Assembly: GCF_000820845.2 (NCBI RefSeq) | Contig: NZ_CBXV010000001.1 | Coordinates: forward strand, 62,001 to 126,000 | DNA: 64,000 bases | Direction: 5' to 3' | Origin: Pyrinomonas methylaliphatogenes | Lineage (GTDB): Bacteria > Acidobacteriota > Blastocatellia > Pyrinomonadales > Pyrinomonadaceae | In this document: positions 62,374 through 64,000 of the stretch, one piece after another | Position numbering within the stretch: the stretch's first letter is position 1 | How the letters are laid out: each line of letters starts with the position of its first letter | Program-made: the position numbers and the translations under genes | The notes under the pieces: generated by a model | Databases searched by the model: none | The model's input: the letters and a program-made list of their open reading frames with translations, nothing else | Told to the model about the DNA's origin: nothing

Positions 62374-64000
62374 TCAGTCGGAGCGGCGCGAGATCGCTTC
62401 GTCTTCGACCTCCCCGCCTTTGCTGATCGGGACCTCCGCTGGGCCAGCGTAACTCGCGCCGCGCCGTTCTCTTTCGGATGGCGAGTGTGGCGGTTCCTCT
62501 GGGGGATTGAAGCCCGGGTAATCGACACGCGGATGATAGATGGCGATCAATGAATTGGTCATCGCTTCTCTGATCTTGGTCAATTCGCGTAGGCTCAGGT
62601 CGCACTCATCGAGTTGGCCATCGCTGACGACGGCGTCGAAGATTCTGCTTACGATGGCTGAGATGTTCTCGGGATCGGGGCGCGCCAGCGAGCGGACCGC
62701 CGCTTCGCAAGAATCGGCGAGCATCATCACGGCGGCCTCTTTCGATTGCGGCTTCGGTCCGGGATAGCGGAACTGCGATTCGTCGACGCTCTGTCCGGGG
62801 GCGGCTTGGGCTTGCGCTTTGCGCAAGAAGAAGTGGAGAGTGCGCGTGCCGTGATGTTGCGGGATGAAGTCGGCGATCTGTTTGGGGAGGCCGATCTCTT
62901 TGGCGAGTTTCAAGCCGTAGCTGACGTGATGGATGAGGATGCGCGCGCTGCGTTCCGGCGGAAGGTGATCATGTGGATTTTCGCCCGTTTGATTTTCGAC
63001 GAACATCTCGGGCGCGGCCAGTTTGCCGATGTCGTGGTAGAGCGCGCCGATTCGGGCCAGAAGGGCGTTGGCGCCGATGGCGCGACAGGCATCTTCGGCC
63101 AGTTGGCTGACCGCATGTGAATGTTGATTCGTGCCCGGAGCGCGCATCGCCAGTTGGCTGAGGATGGGCAGATCGGCGTTCGAAAGCTCGAGCAGCTTGA
63201 CGTCCGTCAATATCCCGAAGAGCGATTCGTTGATCGGCAGGCCGCCGGAAGTGAAGATCGTCGTGAGCAATCCGCCAGCGATGCCGCATCCGGCGGCGAG
63301 CAGCGCCGAGTTCAAAGTCAGCGGTTGTTGGGCGGCGAGGATGACGGCCAGCGCCATCAGCGCGTTGACCGCTCCGGCGAAAAGCCCGGCGAGCGTTACC
63401 GATTGGCGTTCGCGATAGCGGTGGATGCCGTAGATCGCCGCGGCGGACGAGGTGAGCGCGTAGAAGGTCATCAACATGCCGTTCGGCGCAAGCAAACCGG
63501 CGAAGAGCGCTGTGATCAAACCGGTGATGAAGGCCAGTTGCGTATCAACGAGAAGCGCCACAAGCAACGCTGCCGAGGCGAAGGGGATGGCGAAGCTCCA
63601 GAGCGTTGGATCGTTCGTCGGCGGGCGAAGGCTCTGCGAGGCGATGCTATCTGCGACCGTAAACCCGACGCGCATTAAGATCGTCTCGACGATGACGCTC
63701 AGGGCGAGCAGCATGAAGGCGCGTTCGAGCGAAAGCGAGAGGCTGGCCGTCGAACTGCGCTTTTCGGTGAACTTCCAAGCGATCCAGTAGAGCGCTGCGA
63801 TGACGAGGAAGAGGCCGATGAAATGGTGCGGGCGGCGCTGCGCGGCGCCGTAATTTTGCACGGCCTCGAATTGGGCCAGCATGTGCTCTGTCACCGTGTC
63901 GCCTTCGCGCGCGATGACTTGATTGCGCTTGAGCGTGATGGTGGCTGGCGGAACCGAGGCGGCGGCTTCGCGGCGGGCCGCTTCGGTCGTCTGCGCATCG
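62374..64000 (-). CDS. pgpH: Membrane HD-domain hydrolase (PgpH/YqfF-like), 5'-partial
   Basis: The frame is open to the right edge; the GTG at 63894 is internal, since the upstream codons continue in register (QVIAREGDTVTEHMLAQFE, as in YqfF proteins). About seven membrane segments (FIGLFLVIAALYWIAW, AFMLLALSVIVETILMRV, SFAIPFASAALLVALLV) are followed by an HD domain: TNQHSHAVSQLAEDACRAIG, ARIGALYHDIGKLAAPEMF, HHVSYGLKLAKEIGLP and DSCEAAVRSL. These proteins degrade cyclic di-AMP to pApA. The 7TMR-HDED extracellular part would lie beyond the window. The C-terminal tail after ~470 is Pro/Ser/Glu rich. Confidence 0.88.
   Translation of the reverse strand, partial: DAQTTEAARREAAASVPPATITLKRNQVIAREGDTVTEHMLAQFEAVQNYGAAQRRPHHFIGLFLVIAALYWIAWKFTEKRSSTASLSLSLERAFMLLALSVIVETILMRVGFTVADSIASQSLRPPTNDPTLWSFAIPFASAALLVALLVDTQLAFITGLITALFAGLLAPNGMLMTFYALTSSAAAIYGIHRYRERQSVTLAGLFAGAVNALMALAVILAAQQPLTLNSALLAAGCGIAGGLLTTIFTSGGLPINESLFGILTDVKLLELSNADLPILSQLAMRAPGTNQHSHAVSQLAEDACRAIGANALLARIGALYHDIGKLAAPEMFVENQTGENPHDHLPPERSARILIHHVSYGLKLAKEIGLPKQIADFIPQHHGTRTLHFFLRKAQAQAAPGQSVDESQFRYPGPKPQSKEAAVMMLADSCEAAVRSLARPDPENISAIVSRIFDAVVSDGQLDECDLSLRELTKIREAMTNSLIAIYHPRVDYPGFNPPEEPPHSPSERERRGASYAGPAEVPISKGGEVEDEAISRRSD

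Overview
The window looks like a chromosomal piece of an Acidobacteriota genome, probably a Blastocatellia/Pyrinomonas-like lineage. This is inferred from the roughly 60% GC look, a 1,270-residue Oar-type TonB receptor with an N-terminal carboxypeptidase-regulatory-like domain, a bactofilin, a DUF971 protein, many glycosidases, and class I enzymes for branched-chain amino acid synthesis. No rRNA, tRNA, transposase or CRISPR-Cas gene was recognised.

Layout. 1-4425: a NurA nuclease (cut by the left edge) and HerA ATPase, a decayed second herA, a phosphoribosyltransferase and a SLOG nucleotide-binding protein; this is a candidate DNA-processing or defence locus. 4414-7860: accessory DNA with two methyltransferases, a 5'-truncated hicA toxin remnant, attC-like integron recombination sites and odd spaced direct repeats. 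7862-16650: housekeeping genes (site-2 protease, HU, lepB, TPR protein, carA, AI-2E permease, PilZ, DUF971, receiver, zinc ribbon, bactofilin). 16708-28607: leuDCBA plus a LysR regulator and a methyltransferase on the minus strand, facing away from ilvB-ilvN-ilvC-ilvD on the plus strand; together they give most of the valine/isoleucine/leucine pathway. 28642-33037: a methionine operon (cystathionine gamma-synthase-like, aspartokinase/homoserine dehydrogenase fusion, cystathionine beta-lyase-like) behind a promoter, a SAM-II-like riboswitch and an intrinsic terminator. 33254-35561: an orphan DGQHR-motif protein and an RIC/YtfE-type iron-sulfur repair protein with a CRP/FNR-type box. 35577-47014: GH127 glycosidase, TonB receptor, DUF885 metallopeptidase-like protein and a Tat-exported DUF5695 protein. 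47199-51380: histidine kinase, receiver-HDOD and receiver-degenerate HD proteins in one operon. 51688-55044: ETF-ubiquinone oxidoreductase, coaX, an unknown coiled-coil protein. 55169-62254: XylFGH-like sugar importer, ROK kinase and GH97 glycosidase. 62374-64000: membrane HD hydrolase cut by the right edge.

The most unusual signal is not a gene. At six loci, a sequence of about 27-34 bp is repeated once (or twice) after an unrelated 32-41 bp spacer, always with a period of 65-71 bp. The repeated sequence differs at every locus and often straddles a gene start or stop. This is the footprint expected if a fragment of protospacer size were inserted with duplication of a CRISPR-repeat-sized host target (off-target Cas1-Cas2 integration, or 'neo-CRISPR'), although template-switch duplication is a live alternative. 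Other points of interest are the SAM-II-like switch with terminator, the attC-like sites, a LeuA without its regulatory domain and an aspartokinase-homoserine dehydrogenase fusion without ACT domains. All calls are from reading the sequence; no database search or folding was run.
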